Source of the DNA: Escallonia rubra
Taxonomy: Eukaryota > Streptophyta > Magnoliopsida > Escalloniales > Escalloniaceae
Reading direction: 5' to 3'
Length of the DNA: 64,000 nucleotides
Assembly (NCBI GenBank): GCA_033065855.1
Contig: JAVXUO010000409.1
Span: 90,844 to 154,843 of the forward strand
Made by a program: the position numbers and the translations under genes. The notes under the pieces were generated by a model. That model was not told where the DNA came from, searched no databases, and was given only the letters and a program-made list of their open reading frames with translations. This document shows positions 12,189-46,409 of this stretch, one piece after another; position 1 is the stretch's first letter; every line of letters starts with the position of its first letter.

Positions 12189-15100
12189 TGTGATACCCCG
12201 GAAAATACCGGAGATTAATCTAATCGCGAGTTTGATTAATTAATGAGAGATTATTTTATTAAGTAGCATTATGTTGGTGATAATTAAGTGTTAAGGAGCT
12301 AAATAAGGGGGTTAGTGTGGTCGTGGGGGTTGAAATGAAATTTTGGAAAGTTAAGGGGCAAAAGTGTAATTTTGGAAAATATGATGAACGGGATGCATAT
12401 CTTTATTAAGTAGCATCCTTTTGATGATAATGAGGTGTTAGGGGGTTACATGGAGGGTTAGGGTGATTTTGGGGTCAAATTATAATTTTCCAAAGTCAAG
12501 GGGGTCAAAATGCAATTTTGGAAAATTGAGGGGCCAAAGTGCAAAATTTGAAACTTTGCAAAATGTGTCATAAGTCATAACCTGATGGAAATAGGCCATG
12601 TACGATGGCCACCTCCTGCTTGCCAGTTGCCATAACCTGAGTCATGGTGGGAAATTATAAAGTATTGATGGATGAAGATGAATGATGAAAATATAAAAGA
12701 AAATTTGTGGGGTTAAAAGTTGAAATATGAGAAAGTCATGAACATGAGCTGGGCGTGAACAGTAACCCGTGAAGAACACAGCAAAAAGAGGAAGAAAAAG
12801 GGAGGAAAAAGAGAAGAAAGGAAGAAAGAAGAGAGGAAAGGGAGAAAGGAAGAACCTCGAATTCATTTGGGTATGATTTTGAACCCTAAATCGCGAAGTT
12901 ATGGAAGAATTGGGTGAAATTTTAGTTGAAGAACATGTGACATATGTGTATATATATTTCGGTTGTGTATATATAATTGGGGATGGAAGAATTTGTAATG
13001 GATTCTTGTTGGAATCATGGATATAAGACATAAAACAACAATGAAAAGGGAAAAATAATTAGGGTTTCGAATTGGGTTGATTTCAGTGTGCGTGGGTGTG
13101 TGTTTAAGTGTGTTCTAGTGTGTGTTCTTCAATTTCGGAAATGGGTATGGATCAATATGGTGAAATTGTGTAAATCAAAGGGGTTTAGGGTGTTAATGTG
13201 TATATTGTGATGTAACCAAACGATTGGAATGTGAAATTAATGAGAAATTCATGCGAGATTGAAGGAGAAATGTGCCCAGGTGTGTGTGACGGCTGAAGGA
13301 GGAAGAAGATAAGTGTGTGTGCGTGAAGGTGACCTAGTGTGTGTGTTGATGTAAATAGTGACTGTTTTTGTCACTAAAGGTGGGAATTAAGTAATCAGTT
13401 TGGAATTCGAATTTTTAAAAATAGTTAGGGTCAGATTTAGCCAAAGTTCAAAAAAGAGACCCTAGTTATTTTTAGGAGACCTATGTCGTGGAAATATTTC
13501 AGATTTTTCCGAGGTCGAGAAGGGGGTGAACGGATGCGAGAAGTTTGGAACTTTACGGTGAAATTTAAAATACCAAACGAGCGCAGTTTTGCGCAAAATT
13601 TTTATGAGGACTCTATGATGATGAGAAGTTCCATTTCCCAGTATTTTGGTTCATTCTGAAGTTGTTAGCCATTTTTGGCCGAATGGGCTTTTAAGCGCTC
13701 GGTCCGGAAGGCGATTCGGGATTTTTGGGCGAAAATTCTGTAAAATACTTTTTAGCTCAAGAATGAATTCAGGAGGCTTAAAATAACGTTTTAAAGCACT
13801 TTTGAGATTTTTATGATGCCGGGAACCCTCAGGGGGCATTTTGGTAATTTGCCACCCAGAGAAGGGTATTTTGGTAATTTTCTCGATAAAGTTTTTCAAA
13901 TGACTTTTTAGTCCGAAAAGAGTTGTAAAACACTTGAGAGGTTGTTTTGAAGCAGATTTGGGGTGTTTGAGTGGTAGTGAACCGTTAGGGGGTATTTTGA
14001 TAATTTGCCATGTTGACGCCAAATGTTAGGGAACGCGTGTAATTCAGCGTTCGAAATGATGGGAAGTGAGGAATGATGTTAATACGTTGAAATAATGAGA
14101 TAGTGGCTATTGCTAATGCGTTGGTAAGCTAGGTTAAGGATCCAATTATTGGACCAGATTAACAAGTCATTGTAAGACGCTATAAACGATTAAATGGGAA
14201 GGGGTAGAATAAGGAGTGCGTATATGTGGAATGATTTCTAACGAGCAGAGTATTATTTGACTAGGTGATGCAGCTCGTTGCGATCAGAGATTGCGAGTTA
14301 CTTCGGCTATAAGCCAATCAGGTAAGGACAATACGGTTCTGATATGCTAATTCATTGTTCGATTAGCATGCCATGTTGATGACGTGTTGTTGAATTCTTG
14401 TTGTTATGATGGGTCACCGGTAGTCATTGTGACCGGTATATGTATATTTGAATTGTGCTGTTGAGGACTTAGGGTAGAATAATTCCCTTAGTCCGTCATG
14501 TTGATAGAATTTAGTGATGATGATGGGTGTCCCAGTATGCTATGATTCGATTCGATTAGTATACTTGAAGTTGATGATGGTGTTGTGAAGGGGTTATCGT
14601 GTGGTTATTGTGTGATGCCGGCAGTTATTGATAGCCAATATCTCTTCTCTTTGAGGACACTATTGAGGACTTGTGGCAAACTTCTCCCGAGTCCGCCTTA
14701 TCGTTGATAATGATGTTGTTAAGGTCGTTGCATGTTGTTGTGAAATGTTGGCACTTATTGGTAGTCGACATTTCTCTTATGTAAGAACGTTGTTGAGGGC
14801 TTGCGGTAGTCTTCTCCCAAGTCCGCCTTGTTGATGATGTCACGTTGAACTCTTGTTGTTATGTTTGAACACCGGTTGATTTGTTGATCCGGTATTCCTT
14901 GTTGAGCTGTGTTGTTGAGGACATAAGGTGGAATAAATTTTCCCTTAGTCCGCCCCGTTAATGATGTCTTGTTGCATGGTTGTAACGTGGTTAGGGAAAG
15001 CACTCTAAATGAGCTCCCTGCCTGTTGACAGTGTCTCTTCTATTTATTTGAGACTGAGATGAACATCCCGTAAAATGGGACATCAATATGATGAGGATGG

Positions 15101-15940
15101 CCTGTGAAACATGATCACTGGCAAAGAGGATGTAGGGCGTGCGAGTCGAGTCTGTCATGTCTGGTCAAGTCTAGTCTGTCGTGTCTGAGTTGCATTGCAT
15201 TTGATTTTCTTTTGATGTTAATGATTTTAATGACTTGTATTTCGTTGATGTTTATCTTTTCAATTTCTTATTTTAGTGTTCATTTGCATAGTCAGTCTGT
15301 CTATCGGTCAGTCAGTCTTGTCCATGATGAGGTGGCAGTAATGCTATTCTATTAGGCCTTAAAGTCGCTCAGTCGAACAAAAGAAAAATTATCGTTTGAC
15401 AAGTTATGTTGATGCTGAAATTTATTGACTACTCTTGATCCATTGCTATCGTTGAGATGATTATAATTCCTCCGAGTCTTTTGAATCATTTGTATACGAT
15501 ACTCCTCGTGTTGTCTTTACTGGGCGATTTGCGCTCATTCCTTATGTTGTATTGTGCAGGCTATGAGGTTGATCAAGGAAAACCTTCTAGAAAGGAAAAA
15601 GACACAAGCTAGAAAAGTTGAGTAAGGGGATCAGTTGTGTGAGGTAAGAACAGCTAGGAATGGTGGAAATGAAGAATGTGTTGCGAGATAGGTTGATAAG
15701 AGTCCTACGACTACAGTAGTATATTAGGTTGTATACTTTCATGTTGTTTAAAGACTTGAAAGTCTTTCGTTGCAGTATGATGTATGTTTGTAAGAAAATT
15801 TTTGTAAGGACGCAATTTGGAGCGTCTATTAATGATGTATGAGTATGAGGATGTAGTTGCTCTGTATTCAGCACAGGGTTTTGAAAGTGATTATGGTTGA
15901 TAACTCAGCCCGGTGATGTCACTTGGGTTGAGGTGTCACA
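12189..15940 (+). mobile_element. Very long solo LTR (3,752 bp) of a Ty3/gypsy-like element
   Basis: Begins TGTGATACCCCGGAAAATAC and ends GGTGTCACA, i.e. the canonical TG...CA with a TGTGA/TCACA terminal inverted repeat. It is flanked by an identical 5-bp duplication ACTTC at 12184-12188 and 15941-15945. There is no gag-pol, primer site or second LTR between the ends, so this is a solo LTR left by LTR-LTR recombination. The terminus and exceptional length resemble Tekay/Del-type or Ogre/Tat-type chromovirus and gypsy LTRs; the lineage cannot be fixed without internal sequence. Open stretches inside (12642-13031, 13651-14022, both minus) are low-complexity and not believed to be genes. Orientation is assigned only by TG-first reading. 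Confidence 0.9.
14440..14990 (+). repeat. Diverged tandem repeat inside the solo LTR
   Basis: The motif GTTGAGGACTT...TTCTCCC/TTCCC...AGTCCGCC recurs at about 14460, 14651, 14791 and 14920. It gives four diverged units of roughly 130-190 bp, each followed by a TTGATGATG-like stretch. Confidence 0.6.
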
Positions 15941-15945
15941 ACTTC

Positions 15946-16800
15946 ATTCATAGAGTCGAGATCATAACTCTTCGTGTACACCTCAGACTACATTTGACGT
16001 GCCAAATGAAAGGCTTTGATTGGATAAAAATGTCCAGACTTGTGATATATGATGTTTGTTGCATAAAAGAGTCGAGTGGACTTGGTTGTGGTGGTGGTTT
16101 TTAGGAATTTCCCAACCCAATAGGATAAAAAATGGACCCATTTCTTTTTCTCTTGCCATCTTCTATCGTCTTACACATGGATCCATTCGTTTTTCTTCCA
16201 TTCTACTGTAGTGGATCCCCTCCACAACCCACCACTAGCATCGTTAACCACCGCAACTACCTCTATCCCATCACCCCGCCGTCGCTATCGTTAGCCCCCA
16301 CAATTACTTCAATCCCATTACCCACCACTGTTGTCTTCAACCACCATAGCGATCTTAATCCCATCATCGGCCGCCGCCATCACCTTTATCATGCAAGGCC
16401 TCGTTATGGGTACAATCACCTTTACCCTCCATCGCAAAGATTAATTTCCTACATCTTAACTTTCTGATGGGTAAAATATGTGAACTAATTCAATGCGTGA
16501 TCGACTTATCTGGCCATACGGTATCCCGTCGACGTCAGTGCACCAAACGCATCATCAAAGTTTAAGGTCACTAGTGTCTGGAACTCGGAGTCCATGGCCA
16601 TTGGACGATGTCTAGACCTCAGAGTTCGAGACCATAGGCTTCATTCTATTCTCACGTTTCAATCCATCAAAGTTAATTTCCCTTTTCTAGTTTTTGCCAC
16701 CGTATGTCCAAGGTTTATTCGTCAGCTAAAACTTGCATTTAACATTTTTTTAACCACCAAAAGTTGTTACACTGATTACTTGAAAATAGTTTAGAGGTGC
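15946..16800. other. Intergenic sequence with CCACCAC-rich stretch
   Basis: 16195-16460 is rich in CCACC/CATCACC on the plus strand and resembles in style the segments at 46410-46740 and 52405-52740. The 111-codon open frame at 16132-16467 is low-complexity and unlikely to be a gene. The rest shows nothing. Confidence 0.35.
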
Positions 16801-17273
16801 TCACAACCAAATTCTAAAATAAAACACATACCGCAAAAAAAAAAACAAAACAAAAAACAAAAAAAGAAAAGAAAAGAAATTATACACAAAGAAGAAAGTG
16901 AGAGAAAAGAAAAACGTAAAAATCATAGGTTCATAGCTTCTTAGTGGTTGGTTTAAGTTTAACCAGCTTTCTATGCATTTTTTAGGGTATTTCGAGAAAT
17001 ACAAGGTGATGGGTGTTTGTTCTTGTGTGAGAACATTGTAACCGATCCTTTTGAGTCCTTCCAAACCAGGATAAAAATAATAATCACCCAAAAGCTCCGA
17101 TCCCTGCGCTGCCTTTCCATCAGCAAACCATAACAACTAGGCGATATATGGCAGCAAGATGACGCATTCTATCACTGAAAACAGAGATAATAATGCGGGG
17201 CTAAAGAAGCAGTAGTGAAGGGGTTTTGATCCTTTTAGCGATATGATAAAAGGGTGTTATTTATGATAGTGAG
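16801..17273 (+). promoter_or_regulatory. Probable promoter and 5' leader region of the Nudix gene
   Basis: The 470 bp upstream of the Nudix start codon. It has an A-rich stretch at 16830-16880. No convincing TATA box or factor site could be fixed. A 111-codon open frame on the minus strand (16801-17136) was not recognised; it begins LWFADGKAAQGSELL and ends in a Phe-rich tail, probably chance. Confidence 0.3.
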
Positions 17274-39552
<22,279 letters not shown>

Positions 39553-39720
39553 CACTTTTCTCAGCAGCAATGTCTAAAAGCTGACTCTGGTGGCTTTTGT
39601 TTCCCAATTTTGTTGTCTTAGTTTTCCTTTCCCCCTCCCTTCTAGTTTTCATGTTTGAGGGTGAGACAAGTACACAAATAGTTGTACTGTTGTAGATGTT
39701 CAGCAAAATATTGAATCAGG
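39553..39720 (+). other. Probable 3' untranslated region of the Nudix gene
   Basis: T-rich sequence after the stop codon with TTTGTTGTC and AAATATTGAATC. No AATAAA is present, so the polyadenylation site cannot be fixed. Confidence 0.4.
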
Positions 39721-40562
39721 GTTGCTGGTTCCATCTTTTCTGAAAAAATTAGAACCAAAAAACAAAAAAAAAATCAAAATCAAAATCAAAATTTATATTT
39801 GGTGTTTTTTCTTCCTTTCATAATAGTGGTCCAACTCTCATCTTAACTACCTTCTTGTGAATCTCTTTAGAGCAATAGATGAGCTTGGTTTAAGCAATTT
39901 TAATGCAACCACTCGAGAAGGGATACCGTTTTATGGCTCTAGTACCATGTACGAGTTCAAGCTCATAGCAATGTCGCTCATTCTTCGTTGTCACATTTCA
40001 GTAGACATGCATTTCACAAATATTTCCTCTCACATACTCAAGGGATGGGAGAAATGACAGTCTTTGAGGGATAATTCTAAAATTGTTAATTTCTACAACC
40101 GCATAGATTGAAGTTCTATTTATAGAAAAAAATATCTCGTCTCACATACGACTTGAATGAGCTGGATTACACTAAGAGCTAAATTCACTTGCACACCTCA
40201 GTTTATAGAGTATTACATTTCCCACACATCCCATGTTGGTAAATATGTGAAGCTCCTTCACGTGTAAGTTTGGGTTAAAATTCTCCTCTCTCTACAATTT
40301 AAATTTAAGATATTTTCTAGAAAAGAATGCCCTTGACTACTATAATTTGGACTTCATGTTCTTATCATCCTAATATCAAAACATAATTTGTCATTTGTGT
40401 AGCACAATCTACTCTGACCCAAATATTTCTTAATTATTATATGTTCTAAAAGAAAAAGTTTTTTATTCTTATTTAAGATATTTTTGTTAAGGAAAATAAT
40501 AAAAGATTTGGACAAGTACAAATCATTGGCCTTATTAAAAACCTTTGGACCTGAACCTTCAC
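39721..40562. other. Intergenic sequence, nothing recognised
   Basis: AT-rich. A short (AAATCAAA)n run lies at 39757-39795. No gene or transposon is recognised. Confidence 0.4.
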
Positions 40563-40955
40563 ACTGAGTTGGTTTAGCTACTTGGAGTGGCGTCCTTGAT
40601 CCTAACCATAACATCTTTAACAACTAGTACATGACTGAGTGACGCTTTTTGGCGGCTCGTGGTGGTTGCTAGCGGCCGACATAAAGGTGGTCGCGCCGGC
40701 AATTGAGTCAGCGGTCAGTGACTGTGATGCTGACCGACAATCCAGACGACATCCTGTCACGACTGACGGCGGTGGCAATAAGGCCACCAACTATGTAGGT
40801 GACGATTGCCGACAGTGTCGGGGGTAGACTCCGGTGGTTGCCGATGGTGACAAGTGGTAGCTAGCGGTCACGACATTTAATGGTGATTTGTAGTGGTTCT
40901 TATTTGCCAAAGTAGTTAATAATACATGAACTTACTACAAATGGGTTTAGAGCCC

Positions 40956-40986
<31 letters not shown>

Positions 40987-41375
40987 ACTAGGACAGAGCT
41001 TGTCCCACACCCCCACCCCCACCCCCACGCGCCCATACGCATGTCCACATACACATAGATCCACACCCACTACCCACATAAACGAGCGTGCGTGCGCCCT
41101 CCTCCGGTGACACCCCTCGGAAACATTGAAAAGCATATATTTTTTTATATAGGTGATTTTATCATTTTCTGTGCGACATTCAAATAGCGAAAAATAAATT
41201 TTGTAAGAATATTTTCAGGAACTGTTATTTTTCAGAAAGTATATTGTGAAAAGTATTTTCGGTGAAACATTTTTAGTAAAACAAACGGGGTTAAGTTGGC
41301 TCAGCTACCTGGAGTGGCGTCCTTGATCCTAGCCACATCTTTAGCAACCGGTACATGATTGTGTGGGACGCTTTT
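40563..41375. repeat. Direct repeat pair flanking a GT-rich segment
   Basis: 40566-40645 and 41288-41372 are clear direct copies (both contain CTGGAGTGGCGTCCTTGATCC or near variants, then ACATCTTTA(A/G)CAAC and GACGCTTTTT). The enclosed DNA holds a GGTGGT-rich stretch (40640-40900), a C-tract of about 22 followed by (CA)n at 40951-40989, and unassigned sequence. Confidence 0.75.
40951..40989. repeat. Poly-C tract plus (CA)n microsatellite
   Basis: About 22 consecutive C followed by ACACACAC. Tracts like this are error-prone in sequencing, so the length should be taken loosely. Confidence 0.9.
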
Positions 41376-41549
41376 TCCTAATATTTTCTGATGATCATAA
41401 AATGCCAAAGCCTATAGGAAATGAACCACAGAAAGTGTACAGAGAAGACAAAATCCAGTGAATGTCAATTTTGTCTTCACAGTCAAGAGAGTTTTCTTTA
41501 CTTGTCTATTTCTGGACATGTTGTAAATCTCTTATTATCTTTGTCTTTA

Positions 41550-42008
41550 GTATATATATATATATATACTAGTTTTGATCACGTGCGTTACACACGGGAG
41601 TAATTATAGTCAATAAATTATGTAAATAAAATAATAAAAGTACGATATTAAAGTTTTTGACAAAGAATGGAATAAGAAGTGATAGAATCCATATAATAGT
41701 CACCTAAAATAAACATCTAACATTAAAACTTAACGGAAAAACTAATTGAAAATGATAAAATAATGGTGAAAAATCTTTCATCTTATCATATACAGTACAA
41801 TTCAACAAAATTTAACAATGAGAAAGTGACAATTTAATTGAAGAATTATGAACATCGCGAACAAATCTGTCGACAAAAAATATCAGCACAATAAAGGAAT
41901 AGAAACGTGGAGAGGGTCATTTGAGTCACAAAATGAGCGTTGATATTCCAAGTGAACAAAAAATGACGGCTTGATGAAATAAAAAAAATAAAGCAATAAA
42001 AGAGAAAA

Positions 42009-42052
<44 letters not shown>

Positions 42053-42154
42053 ATTTAAGATTAGAATTAAAAAAGTTATAAAAAAAAGCCCACATTGCAA
42101 GCTGAGAAAGTGTTCACATAAGCAGTGATGTGGCAACTTTATCTCAGTTTCGGC

Positions 42155-42194
<40 letters not shown>

Positions 42195-42402
42195 GGGTGT
42201 ATGCGTGACATTTTGTGCTATTTGAATGAAGTCTTTAATAATTGTTAACGTATTATTGTCGTTTATTAAAAAATTTATTCCTAAAATTATCTTTCCTTCT
42301 GAGTGTGCAACGGGTGCACAAAAGGCTTGTTTAAGATTATAAGGTTTGCTTTGTGTGTTGCATGGTATAAGAAAAGTAATAGCGGTATTTGTAATATATT
42401 CA

Positions 42403-42443
<41 letters not shown>

Positions 42444-42445
42444 TC
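41550..42445. repeat. Microsatellites: (TA)n, (GA)n, (TA)n, (TA)n
   Basis: (TA)n at about 41550-41569, (GA)n at 42014-42050, (TA)n at 42160-42190 and 42410-42441. The DNA between them is AT-rich without recognisable genes. Open frames here are driven by the repeats. Confidence 0.85.
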
Positions 42446-42572
42446 TTCTCTTAAAAAAAAAAATACTAAATTGAGTACCATAGCTTTGGACTGAATTAAC
42501 AAAAATAAAAACTGACAAAAGATGGATCAAATAACATATTCGTTTTACGGACGACGAAAATAATATATTGAA

Positions 42573-42760
42573 AATGCCTGATTGCTTAATGGTTAGGGCC
42601 TCTCTTACAAGTCTCATGGGAGGCTTACAGTTTGTACCAGAGAACTCTTCTCTCACGCTCTAAAATGTGCCCCCTAAGTGGCAATTCATATTCATGCAAT
42701 TAGCCGCTCTTTTTCGGGTGGCTATCTGCATAGATTACTAAAGAAAATGCTCCCGCCTTT
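42573..42760 (+). mobile_element. tRNA-derived SINE-like sequence
   Basis: TTGCTTAATGGTTAGGGC (42582-42599) resembles a tRNA A box and AGTTTGTACCA (42629-42639) a degraded B box (GGTTCGANTCC), about 47 bp apart, the usual spacing. A tRNA-unrelated tail follows. No target duplication was resolved. Confidence 0.35.
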
Positions 42761-42948
42761 GTACAATTCAAAATCATAACGGGCATATTGTAATCTCTTT
42801 GGTGTATTTGGCTGCATAGAATTGAAATGAGATATTATTACGAGGTGACACGTAGTACTCCTCGAACATTGCCACCAAATCTCTGTCATGTGAAATTTTT
42901 TGATGAAAATAATTCCTAACCACCAAACAATGCTAACAGGGTTCTCTC

Positions 42949-43224
42949 ATGCCGGTGTGCAAGAGAAAAGAAGTGGGTCCAATGGTTATATCTTACAATC
43001 TGTACGGGCCACGAGATCACACAAGTTTTATTAATGTTAGATACAAGTTCAAACAACACCGCCTGAGACCTGGAGTGAGAATCTATGTCAGGAAGCTGTT
43101 AGGAGTAAGGAAGGGCCTAACAGCTCTTTCTTTTGATTCCACGGATCCTTTTGCATCACAAGCACTAGCAATTTTGAAAGATCTGAATTGGACGAAACAT
43201 CAAAAACTCATATATATATCATAA
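42949..43224 (+). CDS. Unrecognised 91-codon open frame
   Basis: An open frame of ordinary amino-acid composition (starts MPVCKRKEVGPMVISYNLYG, ends LNWTKHQKLIYIS) in a region otherwise full of short repeats. I recognise no domain. No promoter, splice context or neighbour supports expression. It could be a gene fragment carried by a transposon, or chance. Confidence 0.15.
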   Translation: MPVCKRKEVGPMVISYNLYGPRDHTSFINVRYKFKQHRLRPGVRIYVRKLLGVRKGLTALSFDSTDPFASQALAILKDLNWTKHQKLIYIS

Positions 43225-43637
43225 TATACGCCAGCTCAAAAAAATGCTTACTTGATTGGACTATAGAGCTGGAGAGGATTAGTACGGCAGCTTGCCGATC
43301 TCCTAGTTCTTATTTAAACTTATTATCAATGAAATATTTCTCCTAGTTACCGAAATCAAATTCTCCCCACTAAAAGAAGTTTATGGGTGCATTACAACTG
43401 ACAAGAAAAAGATTATCCTCTTACCATATATATATATGTGTTTCATGATTTTCTGTGCAACTTGATTCTCCTCCTCCCATCCCAAAAATGGTTTTAACGG
43501 TATTTCTTTCTCTTACCTTTACTATGTAATTATTAGGATAATAATAATATTGAACCAAATACACTTCCTTCATGTCAATTCCTTCTCATTTCTTTTTCTG
43601 TGAAAAGCAAAATACTGAGTGAGTGAGTAGTTGGAGC

Positions 43638-44015
43638 TTTTTCCCTAAATAATACATATTTAATACTTAATTACCAAAATACACCATTTTCAAACTTATT
43701 TACCCGCATACCACATTTTGGGAAATCGTGGTTTGAAACCACGTTTTCAAGGTAGAAATCGCTGTTTCAAACAGTGATTTCTACTTGATTTTTACCTTAA
43801 AGTAGAAATCGTGGTTTGAAACCACGTTTTCAAGGTAGAAATCGTGGTTTGAAACCACGTTTTCAAGGTAGAAATCGCTGTTTCAAACAGCGATTTCTAC
43901 CTTGAAAACGTGGTTTCAAACCACGATTTTCCAAAATGTGGTATGCGGGTAAATAAGTTTGAAAATAGTGTATTTTAGTAATTAAGTATTAAATATGTAT
44001 TATTTAGGGAAAAAA
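43638..44015. mobile_element. Foldback element built of nested palindromes
   Basis: Near-perfect inverted arms of about 130 bp begin TTTTTCCCTAAATAATAC. The inner part is an array of 17-nt palindromes, CGTGGTTTGAAACCACG and CGCTGTTTCAAACAGCG, separated by a TTTTCAAGGTAGAAAT-type spacer. Four to five such palindromes lie between 43728 and 43925. No coding capacity, and no clear target duplication. Confidence 0.85.
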
Positions 44016-44456
44016 CTCTGCGCAGTTGCCGATGTTTAGTAGTAAATGGTGTGTACTCGACAATTAACAGTCATGATGATGCATCTGTACGGCAAACCGC
44101 AGTACAGATGCATGCACATGTGCAGCATCCACTGTAAGCTTCACTGGGTCCTGCATGCATGCCCTGCCCTGCCCTTGCGAGTACAATAATTAACAAATGA
44201 CCTACTGCATTGGCTAAAGCCATCAGAGCACCAAAAAGGACGTCCTCCTATCCTATCCTATGCATGTAAAGTAAACTAAAGAAATGGACAAACTCTCTCT
44301 CTCTCTCTCTCTCTCTCAGTGTTACTCAAACATGACAAGTGACAACATGTAAAGACCGGATTATGTTTGGTTAGTTTATTATTGGTTGTATTCATTTTCG
44401 CGGTTGCAAGAAAATTGAGTTTGTTTATCATTTTTAAGCTCGCTTGTTGAAATATA
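44016..44456. other. Intergenic, with (CT)n microsatellite
   Basis: (CT)n at about 44295-44319, and a short inverted repeat GATGCATCTGTAC / GTACAGATGCATG at 44078-44114. Nothing else recognised. Confidence 0.4.
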
Positions 44457-44850
44457 ATTTCGTCTCACATAAATTAATCATATTTTTTTCAATTGTCCTA
44501 CAAAAAATAATCACTTCCAAATTAAGAAAGATTTTCGAAGTATTTTACATATTTACCATTTTTATACTTCTTTTTATTCTATTTTATTTTTATACTTTTT
44601 TTATTCTATTTCTCTCTTCACATTTAACTCTCCACAAACTCATTTTTTCTCTCTGAGCCCACCTTCTCACACTTTTTAATTTTATTTTTCTCTCAATATT
44701 TAACACTCCTCTAACTCATTCTCTCTCTCATGGCCCACTTTCTTCCCCTCCTCTCTCTAAAGGGTAGAATAAAAAATACACAATATATGAATTAAATCCT
44801 TAATATGCGTGCAAAAAAAATAATAATCAAGTTATGTGAGACGAAGGGAA
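44457..44850. mobile_element. Degenerate Stowaway MITE
   Basis: Ends TTTCGTCTCACATAA and TTATGTGAGACGAA are inverted repeats, diverged from the CTCCCTCCGTCCCACA type. TA dinucleotides lie on both sides. The interior aligns with the copies at 7181 and 27888 (ATTAAGAAAGATTTTCG, CTCTAAAGGGTAGAAT, TTAATATGCGTGC). Confidence 0.8.
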
Positions 44851-45069
44851 TATATATCAAAGTTAAAATAACATTCACAAACTTATCATCACATTAACAA
44901 CCATATATGAGATTGAATTTGCCCTAAAAAAACACTAGGATATATCTTTATCTTTTAGAATTTTATCCAAGTATTTTTCATTTTCATCTTTTCAACAATG
45001 GTATCCAAACTGGTGGTAAATGTGAATATATTCATTGTATGAAAAACCAAAAAGAAAAAAAGGCTAACC

Positions 45070-45480
45070 AAGCTAAATCCAGAGTAGGACAGAAATTAGT
45101 ATGTTTTTTTTACTTGATATGACTGATAGGTAGATAATAATGAGATTTGCTGTGTAAAAAAAACAAGCTCGCAAAGTATGAGAAGCAAAGTCAATCGACA
45201 AATGTAATCGATGTGAGACTTTAATAACTCTCCCCCCCCCCTCCCCGCCCCCCGTGACATAGCATGGGATTTTAAGTAATCCGAAGCTTCGATTCAAATG
45301 AAGCATAATAGCTCTGATACAATGAAACATTTTCAAATCCAAAACCAATTGGCAAGGATGAATTGAGACATGTCTATAAGCTTATATGTTGGATTGGGTG
45401 TATATATATAGATGTTCCCAATATAAAATTATATATATAACATTCCTTCACTTGTGTACAGACTTCTAGTGAGTCTCAGT
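45070..45480 (-). mobile_element. TRIM-like miniature LTR element
   Basis: On the minus strand: an LTR-like part (about 45480-45325, with CCAATTGGTTTTGGATTTG), then GTATCAGAGC (45321-45312), a match to the initiator-Met tRNA primer site TGGTATCAGAGC with one change. Next come about 80 bp, a G-rich purine tract (45254-45229) in polypurine-tract position, and TTAAAGTCTCACATCGATT, which resembles common TRIM LTR starts. No coding sequence fits between. LTR-LTR identity is poor, so the call is tentative. Confidence 0.4.
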
Positions 45481-46409
45481 ACGCACTTTTATTGCCATTA
45501 TTACCATAATATTGAGATAACAATCCTAACACCACCATATTAGAGACCAACCCTACCTCCACCACCAACACAACGACCCAACACCACTCAAAAACACTAC
45601 TACTCTAGCCGCTACTATTTTACCAAAAGAACCCAACGCTTCATAAAACAATGACCATCAAAGCAATTGCATCACCGAAAAGCAATTCAAAACCATGTCA
45701 AGAAAAAATTAAAAAATCCTGAAACGCCAACAAATAAAAATCGCACACCAAACTTTCCACCGCCGTGAAAACTCACTTTTATCACCTCAAACTACATCTT
45801 AACATATTTCCTTATTCTATTATCATGCACACATGTATAGTAGGATCGAAAAAATAGTCACGGGAGACTTAAAGGCGTCAAAGTGAATTAGGTGGGTGAT
45901 GGGTGGCGAGAGCTTGGGTGGTAGTGGTGAGTATTTTAGTTAATTTTGTTGAGGCAGTGATTGGTGGAGAGGCTTGTTTTGGTGGTGGCAATGGCTTGTG
46001 ATGATGGGTAGCAAGGGCTTGCGGGGGAGGAATGGGCTATGAACTAGTGGGGTGGTTGATTTGATTGGTTGTGGAACCAATGTGGGTGTGGGGGTGGCAG
46101 GGATGTTGCATGTGGGGGTGGTGGTAGACTGGTGGACTTGAGTGGACTGGTGGACTTGAGTCAAGGTGGTGGCCAGTGATGTTGAAATAAAAGGAGGAAG
46201 AAAACAAAAAATATGAAAAAATATTACTAAACCCCTTGAGGTTAGGGGGTAATTCCACGCATTTCCATCAACTAGAACACTAAGTTAAGGAGTAGTAACC
46301 GAAAGGGGCCTCCTAGTATGGAGAATAATTCTATCATCTATTCTAAATACCAAATACGTCATTTTACCAAACCTATACAAATGGACGTAATAGATTTTAC
46401 GAAATGACT
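45481..46409. other. Intergenic, biased (CACC)n / (GGTGG)n sequence
   Basis: 45530-45800 is CACCA-rich on the plus strand; 45890-46170 is GGTGG-rich. The open frames here are composition-driven. No gene recognised. Confidence 0.35.

Noticed and set aside
12642..13031. 129-codon minus-strand frame
   Set aside because: Lies in the solo LTR. Phe/Ser/Pro-rich from a purine-rich strand, with no domain.
16132..16467. 111-codon frame rich in Pro/Ser/His/Thr
   Set aside because: Driven by CCACC/CATCACC repeats. A similar composition recurs at 46410 and 52405.
43728..43925. CRISPR-like array of short repeats with spacers
   Set aside because: Spacers are identical and repeats are palindromic and part of a foldback element in plant DNA.
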